From NCBI GenBank assembly GCA_036362985.1, contig JAYGXS010000002.1, forward strand, positions 8,251,164 to 8,315,163: DNA of 64,000 nucleotides, in the 5' to 3' direction. Shown here piece by piece: positions 1 to 11,658 of the stretch (its first letter is position 1; every line of letters begins with the position of its first letter). Under the pieces are notes generated by a model. It was given only the letters and a program-made list of their open reading frames with translations. It was not told where the DNA came from and did not search any database. This DNA is from Ligula intestinalis. Lineage: Eukaryota > Platyhelminthes > Cestoda > Diphyllobothriidea > Diphyllobothriidae. The position numbers were made by a program, and so were the translations under genes.

Positions 1-1020
1 TATGTTCTGGCCTGACGATGATTTGCTGAAAACATATGTTTGCCAATCCTGACTTTTCAATAGGCAAGTGACTACCAGACAAGTGCAGTCCAGCCATGAA
101 TGGGCCGGAGTCAAGACGCGCAGTCCGGCAAGTAGATCACCTGGTCCGTACAACTACAACCGAAGAGTTCATCGCCGGTTCTGGGAGTAACTGAGCGTAA
201 ACAACTCCCCGCAGTAAGCTCCTGGCCTTGAGAAGTGGTTGGCCAGTAAAGCCAGACAGGGGTGACTTTAAACGGAGGTGTTGACAACCTGGAGCGTGTG
301 AGCAAAGCATGGCTAGGAAATACATGGTCGCTACAAGACCATAAACGCTGGTAGATTTTTTGGAGTGTCTCACTCTGCGCAGGCAAGCATGTGCCAAGGC
401 TCACTACTGCCAACGAGTACACATGTACTGGCCACTTACGCCTCTCCGTTTAGCCAATCCGTCTGGCCAATCACCTGTCAAGGCCGACTCACATAGAGGC
501 CGCTACAGACGCTGTGGCGATCCTCGCAGTCAATTCACTTCAGACGCGAGAAAATGGCCGACGGTTGCTCGCTTGTCCAAAAGACGAATTCCTCCCATCT
601 ATTCTCCATTTCCATCTGTGCAGAATAAACTCTGTGTTATAGTAGTAGTATTCCAGCAAAGACAGGCAACCCTAGAATAGCTGTTTCTGGCTAATCGGCT
701 GTCATCAGCCAGGGTGAGCTAACTCTAGTGTAGCCGCTGAAATTGCTGCCACACTCGATTTTCAAACTCGCGTCTCGCCGGTCAGAGGCAAACTTCCTAA
801 CCATTGAGCCACGAGTCCGACGTCTTGCCGGTTGCTGCTCGGAGCCGGCCTCGAAGATCGCAGCTACCAGGGTTTCATTTAATCCCCCCCCCTGCCCCTA
901 CGATAAGGTCTCGCGCGGTTGCGCGCATGCATCGGTTGTTGTGAAAGCGGTCGCAAAGTTGGTAGTTGACGCCAATTCCTGGTCACCCCTCTCGGCAGCC
1001 ATCCAGTAGCATGGCGAAGG
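1..1020. other. intergenic, degenerate repeat fragments
   Basis: No open frame here resembles a known protein. Bases about 440-690 resemble the U3/R part of the LTR family seen at 39200 and 59101 (repeated 'gccaatc' motifs, then 'gtgcagaataaac' with a polyadenylation signal). Bases 752-840 are a decayed SINE-A copy, described separately. A short C-run lies near 885. The rest shows nothing I recognise. Confidence 0.4.
752..840 (-). repeat. SINE-A fragment (tRNA-derived), decayed
   Basis: Read on the minus strand it contains 'cgtggctcaatggtta', an RNA polymerase III A-box-like stretch. A decayed B-box region follows ('gcgagtttgaa'). The same arrangement is seen in better copies at 17.2, 31.0, 32.0 and 55.0 kb. 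The flanking parts of the element cannot be followed. Confidence 0.6.
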
Positions 1021-1036
1021 CAATAAAACGGCCTAA

Positions 1037-1100
1037 GAAATGGACGCAATCACTGGAGCAAGAAGTTAACCTGCCTGATGTTTCAGATTCATGCTCGAAC
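1037..1100 (-). repeat. PLE-A 3' tail fragment
   Basis: On the minus strand this reads 'gaaacatcag', then 'cttgctccagtgattgcg', matching the tail of the PLE-A elements at 45.5 and 49.2 kb. It has a hammerhead-like order (GATGA, short stem, GAAAC) with one core base changed. No coding part is attached. Confidence 0.6.
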
Positions 1101-1149
1101 CCATCATCGGAGGCAGCATTAGATATTGGTATATCGCAGTGTTAAGGAT

Positions 1150-1275
1150 ACTATGATTTAACCCTAACATTTTTGATCTTCCAGGCCTGGTTCCTTAGAA
1201 GATAAGGTAAGTCTTGGGAAACCAGAGCGATAAGAAGATCGTATTCTGTACAGAATAAATCGGAGAATAGTTAGC
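1150..1275 (-). repeat. LTR 3'-end fragment (same family as 59101-60663)
   Basis: The reverse complement follows the end of the downstream LTR at 60.5-60.65 kb in order: 'attctcc', 'ctgtacagaat', 'cttctaaggaacc', 'ggcctggaagatc', 'gttagggtta'. It is an isolated LTR end with no interior next to it. Confidence 0.6.
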
Positions 1276-1694
1276 AGAAAGGTTAACTCGATCTGGTGTG
1301 CCTTCGACTGTGAGAGCCGTGTGAGAGAGCAGCGCTGGCGAATGCCAAGTGAGTCTAGCGTCAGTCATCCCGAGCGGCCAGTGACTGCTTTCTCTGTCTC
1401 AAGTCCTTGATGGTGATTGGTTGGACTGCACAAAGGTAAATACTGGCGTGGGTGGTCCGTGTCTCGTCCGCCAGTTTGCGTCCAGCTGGAGGCAGACCGA
1501 AAAGTAAATTCGCACAAGGTTCGTATGCTCTGAATGTCCTTGCCTGTGACGTCAAGAGTTAGGTGGGCATCGGACAGAAAGGACCACTACAGGTACGTAG
1601 TGACCCCAATCCTCACAATCGCTTGACTTACGCGGCTTCTAGCATGTACGCCTGCACTAGTTACTGCCTTCTATAATTTAGCCAATCGCCTGCA

Positions 1695-2440
1695 ATGCTA
1701 ATGAAACAAGAAAACAGAATTCCCCGGTCATCAATTACTGAACATCTGTTAGACTCGGGCCATTCTGTTGACCCCAAAACGTCTTTCCGAGTACTTTTTC
1801 GAGCACGAACAACTCGCACTTTACGCTACCTGGAGGCAGCCTACATACGGCGGGTCAAACCCGACCTATGTAAACAGTTGGAGCATGTAGTGAAGCTAAC
1901 TTTGCCTTGGTAACATTGGCTCCCTGTTTATAAATTTTCCCTCATAAGTTGTTACCTCAGGTGTTTTTCCCTGTTATTTTTGCTGACCATAGCGTTTGAA
2001 CTTCTCATGTTATTGATTAGCCACTTGGCCACTCCTTATGACCTTGTGTTTATATTGATTTTTTTTGTATGAATTTATTGTGTATCTTCTCTTTTGTGAT
2101 TCACGTTAAGTAATGAGAGGTGGCAACTGACGAGCTCTCTCGAAATTATATGGATCCAATAAATTATTTTGCCGCTATTGCCATAGTTAAATTTGCACCA
2201 GGGAAACGTTGCTTTATAAAGCAAATTCTTAATTCCTCCCTAAAATTGGCTAAATCTACTTTCCTTCGGTGTTGCGTATTCGCCTGCACACGTATCAGCT
2301 TTGATGAGATTGACAGTGTTTTTACGAAGGCTGTTCGCCCTGCCCGTCGTGGACCAAGTAAACAACTTAATTGGTTTGAAGGAGAGGGCAGATAGCTTAA
2401 GCTAATAAAAAAATATAATCTCATCCACAGCGTCATGTTT
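1695..2440 (+). mobile_element. PLE-B 3' end with GIY-YIG C-terminal piece
   Basis: An open frame at 1695-1913 (72 aa) carries RIPRSSITEHLLDSGH, then a region rich in Arg and Thr, then LRYLEAAYIRR and KQLEHVV. It is nearly identical to a peptide at 28384-28596 and related to one on the minus strand at 20054-20299, which also has the GIY-YIG residues YIGR. I take it as the C-terminal part of a Penelope-like element's endonuclease. The 3' untranslated tail (1914 to about 2440) matches the tail at 28.6-28.87 kb, including 'gatccaataaatt' near 2153. The reverse transcriptase part is absent, so this is a 5'-truncated dead copy. Confidence 0.75.
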
Positions 2441-2449
2441 GCTTGAGTA

Positions 2450-3976
2450 GAATTTGCCGACGATTTTGCGTTGGGGCGTCAGAATGTTTCCCGAATTTTA
2501 GGGTCTTCGTAATTGGCTGTGGGTCGCATTGCTCCTCTTCCTGACTACAGAGCTCGCAGCAGCAGAGCGATGTGAACTTTTTTGCAGTATGAATGACCGT
2601 TCATCCTTGGCACACCAATGAGTAAAGTTTGAATACTGAAGGTTTCTTTAAAAAAAAACAAGTGAGAACAGGGAAATGCGCCGCTCTGGTAAAAATGTAT
2701 AACCCCTCCTGGTGAGCTTCCGACGAAAGAATGTCGTTGTGATGGCGGACGCGTTCTCTCTTCGAAGTTTTTATTACGCATCTGCTTTTTTGTGATAAAC
2801 TGACTATCTGGCTTCTTTCATTACCCCCGGGGGATTGTGGGCAGGAGACCTGGACCATCACACAACCTCCCAAAATTCCTTGCTAGCTGTCGCTACACAC
2901 AACCCTTCCCACTCACCAATTACCCGGTGAATCAACAACGACTGGAGGAAAAGCGAGCACTTCCACCCTACAGTCAGTTTCGTTTTCTGGTCGACTACAG
3001 TCGGTCATTAGATTTGTCCAATTCGCATCCAGTGGAACTTGGAAGTGAACGATAACTCTATTCGAGGTTCGTTTGTGCCTTTACTAAAAAGAGTATAATT
3101 TCCCATCAAGTATTTTATACCTCTCTCTCTCTTTTTGGGTTTGTTTTACTTCTGCATGAAAATCAAAATGAGCTCTTCTGTGCCCTGAAAAAGACCCCCA
3201 TGCTTGTGTATTTTGTCAAATGGGGTGAAAAAAACGTTTTGAATGTTGAGTTGGAATCAAGAAAGTGATGCGTATGGTTATTAACTTATGTGTGAGAGGT
3301 AGTCATTAGGGGATTTACTAAGAGACATTAACATTTTATGCTCGTAGAATTGTTAACTTTCACTTTAAGAAATGCTTCAAATGATGAAACTTTTTAGGAT
3401 AGCAAAATGCCCATTAAGATCACATAGTTTCTGTATATCACTTATAGAACATAGAAAAATTTAATGAACACTATGCAGTATCTTCTTGAGTGAATGGAGG
3501 AAGGCGTGCTTTTCCCTGTGTGGAAAACACATACTTAATACAAGTAAGGGTTCCTTAAAAACGTCGCTGTACTTAATTATACACAACTAACCACATAGAC
3601 CTTTGTAGAGTGCATTACCATCATATTCATGTAACGTTCAAAAAGAGACTACCTTCTTTCGATGCTTTATGAATTAACGCACTTTCTCATATTCCCCTGC
3701 TACTGTCTTGCTTCTTTGTTCGCAAATCCACAGATCACGTAGGCTCATGGACAACGCTGTTCGCCTCCATTTTAGTCAAGCAATTGTGGCGATTTTGTGG
3801 GTATTCTTTGCTCACTTAATGTCTTCTTACGGTTAATTGTACTTCCAATTGGCCCTTGATTTACTCTTATTTCCATCGCAGTGGTATATTCAGAGTGCCT
3901 TCTGTTTGCGCATACTTATTTTTTGTTTGATTTTTAATCTTCGTGCGTTATTTCGTTCCCGTACTGCATACTATTA
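2450..3976. other. intergenic, no gene recognised
   Basis: AT-rich sequence upstream of the GATA gene, where its promoter or untranslated exons would be expected. Short open frames at 2545-3055 show no recognisable domain. I could not identify a convincing promoter motif. Confidence 0.5.
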
Positions 3977-3979
3977 GAC

Positions 3980-4502
3980 ATGTTTGGAGAACACGGGAGA
4001 TCCAGAAAGTCAGACTGGGAATTGCCATTCTGCTGTAGGCCGTTTTCTGCTCATGCTCACTCCCCTCAAATGAACGAACTGTCAGGCTGGCGACTGAAAG
4101 CTAATCAAAAACGGGATCAACTGGAGGAGCATGGAAACAGCCCGTGTAATCCCAGAAATCCCTGGCTTCCGTCAAAAGAGTGCGACTCAAGGGCCATGTT
4201 TGACGAACGCGCGCCAATTACGTGGTCCAAATGCGTCCCTTCCAAAACAATGCAGTTTGAGGAAAGAGGCCGGGCATTTTCTCGCATCCTTAGTTCCAAT
4301 GAACAACAGACGAACGCAAACCGATTGCCTCAGCTGCAGGCAGTCACTCTCAACGTGATGCAAATGTCGGCTGGACTAAATTTGAATGCAAGTGGGAGCC
4401 TTGCTTCTAGATTTTGCGAATTTGAGCCAATCAAGACCGGCACTCCTTTGGGCTTTCGCACAGGCGAAAGTGAGCTTTCATACCATGGTCACCCCCTTGC
4501 AG
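3980..4502 (+). CDS. GATA factor, putative first coding exon (N-terminal region)
   Basis: An open frame runs from ATG 3980 to a strong donor (CAG/GTAAGA) at 4502/4503 and encodes 174 residues plus one base. No domain is recognisable, which is normal for the fast-evolving N-terminal region of GATA factors. The region is rich in Ser, Asn, Arg and Glu and ends with SELSYHGHPLA. The exon ends after one base of a codon, and the zinc-finger exon at 10705 begins with the other two, making Asp. That phase match, the frame's length and the donor are the reasons for linking it to the GATA gene. An in-frame stop near 3936 limits upstream extension. An AG just before position 3977 ('ctattag') could be an acceptor, so ATG 3980 may be the start or lie at the head of an internal exon. 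Confidence 0.6.
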
Positions 4503-5045
4503 GTAAGAGGGATTTGAGATCGCAGCATTTACTTTTTTACGTCAGTATACTATTGACAGGGGTCAATTTTAGGAGTCATTAGGTTCTTATTGGTTAAAAC
4601 TGTTCATCAGAGGAGTCATGCGTTGATTCCATGTGAATTTTTGGGAAAAAAGCAAAACCTTACTTTCGGCCTGCTGTGTAGAGCATCCCCATTCAGGAAA
4701 ATTAATTTCAAAAGGAGAGCCTTACAGGCTCAGAAAATAACAAATACCTGTGTGGTATTAAGCTGGATACGAAAGGGCTAATATTGACCACGTCAAGCGC
4801 TTTAACCTTTCTTAACCTAAGTTCGGTAAGATACTTGTTTCGATCCGGGGCCTATTTATAAATGTACCAGTCGTTCTGCTTTTGAGGCATGCAATCATGC
4901 CCCACCGGCTGCAGTTGGAAATATTTAAAGTCATGTGTGGAGTGGTTTTCGTAGAACTGCCTTTTTTGTTAGAAACAGGAGTGCGGACCTTCCGTCTCTC
5001 CGAGCGTCACTGTCGTGCGGTAAGGACAAATGGCATTGGTTCCTT

Positions 5046-5611
5046 GGCAACCGTAGCTTGTGCAGTCCCGCTCATTAATCCCTACGCCCAGCATATTGTC
5101 CTACGAGAACGGGGGCCATCGGTTTTTAGGGCTGGAAATCAAGACACGCCGTGGAGTAAACTTTAAAAGCTGCTATATGCATTTTTATTTTATTGTATTT
5201 GGAAGTGTTGTTAATTTATATCTATATATTTTCCTAATTTGCATTATCGCTTACGATTTGCGGAAAAATCCGATTATCAAATTGCAGGTTTTTGGAAATA
5301 CCTGTAAAATATAAATGATGGTTAGGAGGTTGCCTACTTCAAATTAACTGAGGTCCAACTTACCGTTCCGGAGTTAGATTAGTATGGTCCGCGGCGCTAT
5401 GCATCGCGCACACCTTCAATTTAAATGCGGAACAACCTACTCCCAGCGGCCGCGGGAAACAACTTCGACCACATTTTTTCACGCTACACTTCTTAAAATT
5501 TCATTCTCTGACATCCTATTTCAACGCCCTTAAAACTCTAAAACCACCGTTTTTGCAGAAAAAATGCTGGGACTATGGGTATATAAACGGGACTAATAAG
5601 CTAATTTTGCC
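5046..5611 (+). mobile_element. MITE-1 copy 1, hAT-like, 8-bp target duplication
   Basis: A 566-bp element with imperfect terminal inverted repeats of roughly 70 bp: left end 'ggcaaccgtagcttgtg', right end 'aagctaattttgcc'. It is flanked by an 8-bp duplication, GGTTCCTT at 5038-5045 and GATTCCTT at 5612-5619, with one mismatch. Other copies lie at 11659, 49880 (inverted) and 63854 (cut by the window end). It encodes no transposase. An 8-bp duplication is characteristic of hAT transposition; the autonomous partner is not in this window. Confidence 0.85.
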
Positions 5612-6539
5612 GATTCCTTATAAATGTCACCTTACTGTATTTTAATATATGTAACCACCTATGTGTTTTGTTGTAGTAAGCCCGATTCTTTTATTATTTG
5701 ATATAATCTTGGATTACAGTTCTTTTATGCCTTGTGTACCTACGGCTTTTCTTTCGTAAGTATTCAGCATTTAACATTCCACTGCACTTCCTAAATGGAC
5801 ATCTTTAGCAAAATGCGGTTACTTTTAAGTTTCCCATAATGCCTATTCCAATGCATCAGAAGCTTTTGTGGGTTTCCAAAAACGCGAAAAAGTCCTATCT
5901 ATCACAACCTTGATTAAATCGCAAAATTTTTATAAAGAATCAATAAACGATAGCCAGTCAACCAACTGTCGCCAATTCGCGGCCAGTTCTTTTTCCCTAT
6001 TGTTTTGTACTTCCCACTGGTTCCTGATTGGATCTTTTTCATCTTGGCAGTTTATTTAATTGCCTTCAATTTGCTTATACTTTCTTTTTGTTTATTTTTT
6101 TAATCATTGCTCGTTTTCTCGTTGCCATACTGTGGGTTATTTCGATAATTGTGCTTATTATTTGCTATTTTCATACGCCCTGTTTATTTCATTCCCCTGT
6201 GATATGCCCCACTCACCATGGGTCCCGTATTACAAAATTCACGGGTTTATTTGTTACTCTAGTGAAGGTGAACGGCTTTAAATTCCCTCTTATTACCATT
6301 AGGGAGTTCAAAGGCGTTCGCCTATCTTTCCCTTAATAAACTGATACTGGTATTGATGTATATAAGGAACCCTTAACTGGGCAATAAATAATCTGGCGGC
6401 TTTGCTCGAAAGTACACTGGAATGACCACTCCTGGCACGAGTGCCGTCGCCACACTTGGATCTCAGAAACGGAGGACTGAGACCTCGAAATCAGCAGCTT
6501 CAGCCATTGAGTCAAACACTGTGGCATTGAGTCTACCAC

Positions 6540-6605
6540 GTACAGGAAGTCAAGTAAGGCGAATGAACTTTTTTGATTGAGTAATCATCAGGCAAATACG
6601 ATAAT
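6540..6605 (-). repeat. PLE-D-type tail fragment with hammerhead-like core
   Basis: The minus strand contains 'ttgcctgatgat', then a short A-rich region, then 'cattcgccttacttgac'. The same string order appears at 27190-27240 (-), 42210-42262 (+) and 61805-61860 (-). I label the group PLE-D because its layout resembles the other PLE tails. No coding sequence is attached. Confidence 0.5.
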
Positions 6606-6639
6606 ATAAGGGAGGATACAGTTTCAAGGAAAGGCGTCC

Positions 6640-7600
6640 TTTGGAAGATTGAGTAAATTTATTCAGTAAATTTTTGACACTGCATCCCCAGGTCCTCGTC
6701 AGAAGTGAGAAACATGTGCAAAGAACAGTTACAGAGATGGGCTACTACTGCTACTGCTCTTTGACTGTGTCTTTGATGACGAATCTGCGACGGATCTCGA
6801 AACTTTAGGCGAATAAGAGTGTGGTCCCTGTGATCGGGTCGTCTTCTTCTCAAGTTCAAAGAACAGTTAACATTAGAAAATGCTGATAAAATTGTATGGT
6901 GATATACTGTTTGTCTGTAGGTATGTCCTGCGTCAAGGCAATGCATAGCCACTTCGGACAAATGGTCCCGTATCTTCACTGCCAATTGGTGCTCGTAGAT
7001 GCGTGTGGAGACGACTCTTCCTAGAAGAAGAAGAAGAAGAAGAAGAAGAAAAAGAAGATGCAATCAATGGAACAAGAGTATCATTTTCCTGACGTTTCGG
7101 ATTCTTTCGAGAATCTTTAATCATAGGTACTCGCAGGAAATTCGGAAATATGCGCAGATAAAGGTGATACAACTTTCCGATACAACTCTGACTTTCCTAC
7201 GATAACCTATGCTTAAAGATTCTCGACAGAATCCGAAAAGTCAGGAAGATGAAACTCTTGTTCCAGTGATTGCATCTTCTTCTTCTGAACTGCTTCTGAG
7301 AACTCTCATATTCTCGTCTGTTGACGACTCTTTCTGTTTGGCCACCATATAACGTGTCAAAGGCTTCGCAGGATATTTTGTAGATTATTTTTTTCATATA
7401 TAGGTAGCCAACTCTATCCGTAGGGTGTAATAGCTGGGTGCGAGAGTAGCCATCGGTTTGTGCGCCACATTTATTTGTTGTTTCCGCAAGTGTCTTTCAA
7501 CGAGTTCAGACACATTCCTTATATAAGTAACCGCAGTTAGCGCCCACACGGGATGACTTGGACTGAACACAGACCGACTCAAATTACAATCGCCAATTAG
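6640..7600 (-). mobile_element. PLE-C copy, GIY-YIG region, interrupted by a nested insertion
   Basis: Read on the minus strand, three pieces follow in the order expected for the endonuclease end of a Penelope-like element. The frame at 7394-7582 has TYIRNVSELVERHLRK and NVAHKP. The frame at 7197-7397 has IIYKISCEAFDTLYGGQTER, matching the GIY-YIG motif region. The frame at 6659-7063 has EHQLAVKIRDHLSEVAMH, the part downstream of it, and then a frame shift. Between pieces two and three sits a ~300-bp PLE-A foldback (7023-7322). The 3' tail at about 6645-6705 matches tails at 47.77 and 62.75 kb. The reverse transcriptase is missing, so the copy is dead. Confidence 0.8.
7023..7322. mobile_element. 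nested PLE-A foldback with ~13-bp target duplication
   Basis: Two PLE-A tails point away from each other and form a hairpin: 7055-7135 on the minus strand pairs with 7200-7285 on the plus strand, with about 64 bp between them. A (AGA)n run occupies 7024-7057. The unit is bounded by GACGACTCTTCCT (7010-7022) and GACGACTCTTTCT (7323-7335), which fit a 13-bp target duplication with one mismatch. The reading frame of the host PLE-C resumes on both sides, so this is a later insertion into an older element. Confidence 0.8.
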
Positions 7601-7714
7601 CCATTACGCCATTGCAACTGCTAGTTATGTACACCAGGATGTGAGGCAAGTTGCAACTGCCAATTAGTGCCCACACTAGATAAATATATAAATGGATCAT
7701 CACTTTTAAATGTT

Positions 7715-7805
7715 AACTGTTCTTTGCACATTTTTCCCAAGTCTGACGACGACCTGGAGATTTGATATTGAAAATTCACCGAAAAAATTTATTCATTTTC
7801 CCAAA
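7715..7805 (+). repeat. PLE-C tail, inverted partner of 6640-6735
   Basis: Contains 'tgttctttgcacat', 'gtctgacgacgacctgg' and 'atttattcattttccca', the reverse complement of the tail at 6645-6735. Together they bracket the truncated PLE-C body, the inverted-tail layout seen in several PLE copies here. Confidence 0.7.
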
Positions 7806-9767
7806 GATGCCTTTCCTTATGATAACATTTCTTGGGATACCTGCCTTCAGGTTTATGCGAAGGATACAGTTAATACAACGCCCCGTAAGCTATGACAGAG
7901 AGTACTTTAAGCAACCTATAATTGGTGCCCGCTGATTTATCCTGACAGCAGACTTGAAGTATATTGAGTATATTGCAGTAATCGCAGTTTGTGGATGACT
8001 AACGAAGTATTTGCCTCCAAATGGTCTCCCAGATCTGTCTTTAGGATCAGTACGCTGTCGCTATGGGACATCGTTGTCTCTCATGTTATTGCGGAAGAAA
8101 AACTTCATTTGAAGAAGATCAATTGCCTTCCCTTAGTGGGCAAGGTCCAGCACCAACAGCTGTAAATTTCACAATTGCCTAACATCAAACGTGACATCCA
8201 ATATACTGGTTTCTGCAGCTGCGTTATTCTTTATTGATAATCAAGTATGTTAGAGAAGAGTGTTATTCATGAAAACTGTTTTTTTTCTCAAGTTATCTTC
8301 TATTGTCTTTGTTTTGTTACGTACATGCGCACGAAAACACTTCATTGACTTCATTCCGAATTTCGCAAAAATACAGGGACTTCACCGAGAGCCAACTATT
8401 TACGTTACTTTGACAACGTTGGGCAGAGAAAAGAGACTTTTCACCAAATAATGTTTAATAATTCTGAGAGAAGGGCGCTAAAAACGCCTACGAATCTATA
8501 AAACCGTAAATTAGTCTTCACCTGCGTGAGCTGACGTTTCATCACCTGTAAATCGAAGTCATTTTGGCGGAATGTAAAGTTATACGCAGTAATAGTAGAA
8601 CCAGTGATCCCAGCCGAGTAGCTACTTGCTAATGCCTTCACATTTGTGTAGAGGAGCGTTGTGGAACATATTTAGCCCATCATGACTTTTAAAAGAATGC
8701 TGCGGACGTGACATTAGGGGAAGACTGCCCTAGATATAGGTAGGTGGCAGTGTTGCATGACCATTGGATGTCCGTTGTTACTAAAATTTCAACGCCAACT
8801 GTTACCTCAAAATAAAAATTGTTTCTAGTTATCTACATTCGCGAGAGAAGTGCCCCTTTTGTTTTATAAAATAGGGTCCTTACACCTTACTGTCTTTCGT
8901 AAGGATTTCTAACATATGTTATGGCAGAATTTAACACATTAAAAAGTCATTAGATCTGCACAGCAAGCATAGGAATTCGACTGTCCTTTCTAGCGCTTTA
9001 AAAATAGCCTTTTTTGGTTCAGTACGAACAAAAAGGCTCTAAAATCACGTTCGACAGCTGGTCATCTTATGAACGCAAACAAGCCCATCTAGCTTTCTTT
9101 ATTTCTATGCAGAAACCTTTCTCTTACCAAATGCATAAAAAGCAAGGCTGAATATTTTACTTCCTTCTACTTATTAATCTTACCTACCAAGCACTATTGC
9201 TTTGTAGTTCACAGGTTTACGAATAAAATCAATATTAATTAATGTAAACAGGGATTGCTACACGACGAATTTCTGGATTTTAAGTGCCAGCGAGTAATGG
9301 GATACAGACGTGACAATTTTAAACTCGAGGCCAGTGCACTAAAACAAACGACACAATAGCTGGGAATGCCCGAATGTTACGGTTTACATGAGCTAACAAG
9401 TCCTGTAATAATTCGAAGGTCAACTGAAATACCCCGTACGAAATAACACAGCATTAACATGTAATTAAATGGCCAAAAGTTTCATAATTTCATTATAATT
9501 ATACAGAATGCATTCCTTTGTAATGAAATATTTTCTTGAACAGTTAACTAGTTGATTAAGATTTGACAATAAAACTACAAGGTATATGAAATTATCGTTT
9601 CTAACCCGAACAATTCGGTATTGGGCATATCGCCAAGAGTCGGTTGTCTCCTATTGATGAATTTTTGAGGGTACCAGTATACACTTATGGGCAGTATGGC
9701 TATACGACGCGCGGGCAAATTCTGCGGCCAATCCAGAGTTAGTGACTTCAGGGAAGTAACATTAAAT

Positions 9768-9850
9768 GACGTAGATGTAATCGTTGGAACAAGAATTTTA
9801 TTCACCCGATGTTCCGAAATCTGTTGCAGATCCACCATCAGACACAATAG
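9768..9850 (-). repeat. PLE-A tail fragment with hammerhead-like core
   Basis: The minus strand reads 'gtgtctgatgg', then the stem GATCTG/CAGATT, then 'ggaacatcgggtgaa', then 'aattcttgttcc'. This is the PLE-A tail order. Two positions in the hammerhead core are changed (final A of CTGATGA to G, GAAA to GGAA). No coding part is attached. Confidence 0.65.
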
Positions 9851-10704
9851 CACAAATGCCATGGAAAACCCATGCCCAGTTGAAACACCCTTCAAGACTT
9901 ACACAATTTCGTTTAGCATTTTTGTAAGAGCAGGTTATGTTGGCATATATGTTACATATAGCTACATAACTACTATATATGTTTTAGTAGGCGTAGTTAT
10001 ACCTATGTATTTAATTTAAATCGCACTTTCCCATATTTGGACGCACCACATTGCGTCCTATTGCTGACAGTGGGTGCACTTTTTCTTTCCGTTTTACCGG
10101 ATTACTTAGCCCCAGTCCGTTGCACTCCCCAAACGGAAACCTTTAGTAATCAGTAATGACTTCTGTCTGACTTCTGTAACACACAACCACGTGGTAACAG
10201 GTTCCCGCCTCAACTTTCTTAGTTATCGTGCAACTGGTTGACTATTTCCCCAGCTCCCTAATGCCCCTTAAGATTTTCTATGCACATTGCACTCGGAAAA
10301 GACATTTGCTTACGCTGGCTACCTTGCAACCGTGGATTCGTTTCACGTTCGAATCTCGTCCGATTCTCATTTGACTTATTTAAGCGCCCCAAGTCTATCC
10401 GGATTCGATTCGATTCTAAATTGTCGCAAATTGGCTTGTGTTTCAATTATCACGCGCGTGCTCGTTATTTGTATCAGCTAATTATAATACTTTTATATAC
10501 TTATTCCAGTAATTGTTTGCTATATCTGTTTTATTTTCCTCTCCTGCGCCCCCTGACATCCCCTTCCCCATAAATCCCCATTGATCCTCGGCTCCGTAAG
10601 AGAGAATCCCGGGAGTTAGGGGCATCTTAGGTACTCCACATAACCTACTCTTGTCAGCATTTTCATTAAAATGACTGACATCATATTTTCCATTAATTAT
10701 ATAG

Positions 10705-10847
10705 ACCGGCAGTGCATTAACTGTAGGACGGCACAGACACCACTCTGGCGCCGCGATCAGAGAGGGCATTTCCTTTGCAACGCATGCGGCCTCTACAGTA
10801 AACTGAACGGAACAAGTCGACCGCTCATTAAGCCCCGGAGACGTTCG
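10705..10847 (+). CDS. GATA factor exon: N-terminal GATA zinc finger
   Basis: Encodes RQCINC, seventeen residues containing [12 protein letters not shown], then [12 protein letters not shown] and the tail [10 protein letters not shown]. This is a full CX2C-X17-CX2C GATA finger with the N-finger-type basic tail (family pattern RPLIKP). In animal GATA factors the N finger modulates DNA binding and contacts cofactors such as FOG, while the C finger is the main DNA binder. The exon begins after the acceptor 'tatatag' in phase 1 and ends at the donor TCG/GTAACC, phase 0. An ATG at 10671 lies in frame but in the sequence that reads best as the end of intron 1, so I do not use it as the start. Confidence 0.93.
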
Positions 10848-11658
10848 GTAACCCAGTTTCCTTTATTTATGATGATAAATCAACATTTTGATGGTGGTTT
10901 GATGGGAAGTGATGACACAAATATGATTGATTGGCTGGGCCTTTATTCAGCCAACCTTTACCCCTGCGTTTTACTTTCACATTGAATTTCAGGTAGCCTG
11001 ATAGGATTTGTAGGAGGGAGATTCGACTCAAACTGACACTATTTACACCGTAGGTTTGCTAATGAGGTCAAGTGAGGTTGAATTAGTCAATTCCAGATTA
11101 GTTTTTGATACCCGCCAAACGCACACCAACAGTAGTTGGCTGAAACTTGAACAGCGAAGTTGAGTCAGTTGGTATTCCGACATCAGAGTCAAGCATCACA
11201 ACAGCTGGATTTAGGATCGATGTCGTGGTAAAATGCGTAGAGTGTTTCATTGGAAACTGCTGAATTGTTGAAGGCTGCGCTATTTGTTTCCTCCTATTAT
11301 CTGTAACCGCACCAAATGCAGATGCAACCAACTGTAAAAATTACTTTCATATTCCGGTAAAACTTTCGGTAGACCACATATCATAGTTCTCAATTGAAGT
11401 CACCATGTGTAAATATCCTTACTAAGGTAAAATGAATGCTGCTTTATTTAGGGCCCCCGACAGATTTGTGCTCATGCTCTCCTCTGGTTGTAGATGAAAC
11501 AAAACCACGATATGAAAAATAAAAGTTAAACTTTACAGATTTTTTTTGCAGTCAGTCCATCAAAATCACCAGACCAAACTTCACAAAATAAGTGCTTACT
11601 CGCCTATATATTCAAACAAAATTTAGTAAAGATTCAACCTTTCTGATCACTGTGCAAC

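Larger units (their letters stand above)
4503..10704 (+). other. GATA gene intron 1 (inferred)
   Basis: About 6.2 kb between the putative first coding exon and the N-finger exon. It holds one MITE (5046-5611), a PLE-C copy with a nested PLE-A foldback (6640-7805) and a PLE-A tail (9768-9850). The stretches 5620-6540, 7810-9760 and 9860-10660 are AT-rich and I see nothing else in them. Short frames such as 6028-6336 are low-complexity hydrophobic and not convincing. Confidence 0.55.

Noticed and set aside
1595..1612. Second primer binding site ('gtagtgaccccaatc')
   Set aside because: Resembles the PBS at 59606, but no LTR in plus orientation precedes it, and the nearby LTR piece is on the other strand.
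4131..4358. Frame overlapping the first GATA exon (75 aa)
   Set aside because: Alternative-frame shadow; the 3980 frame is longer and has a donor site in the phase needed by the next exon.
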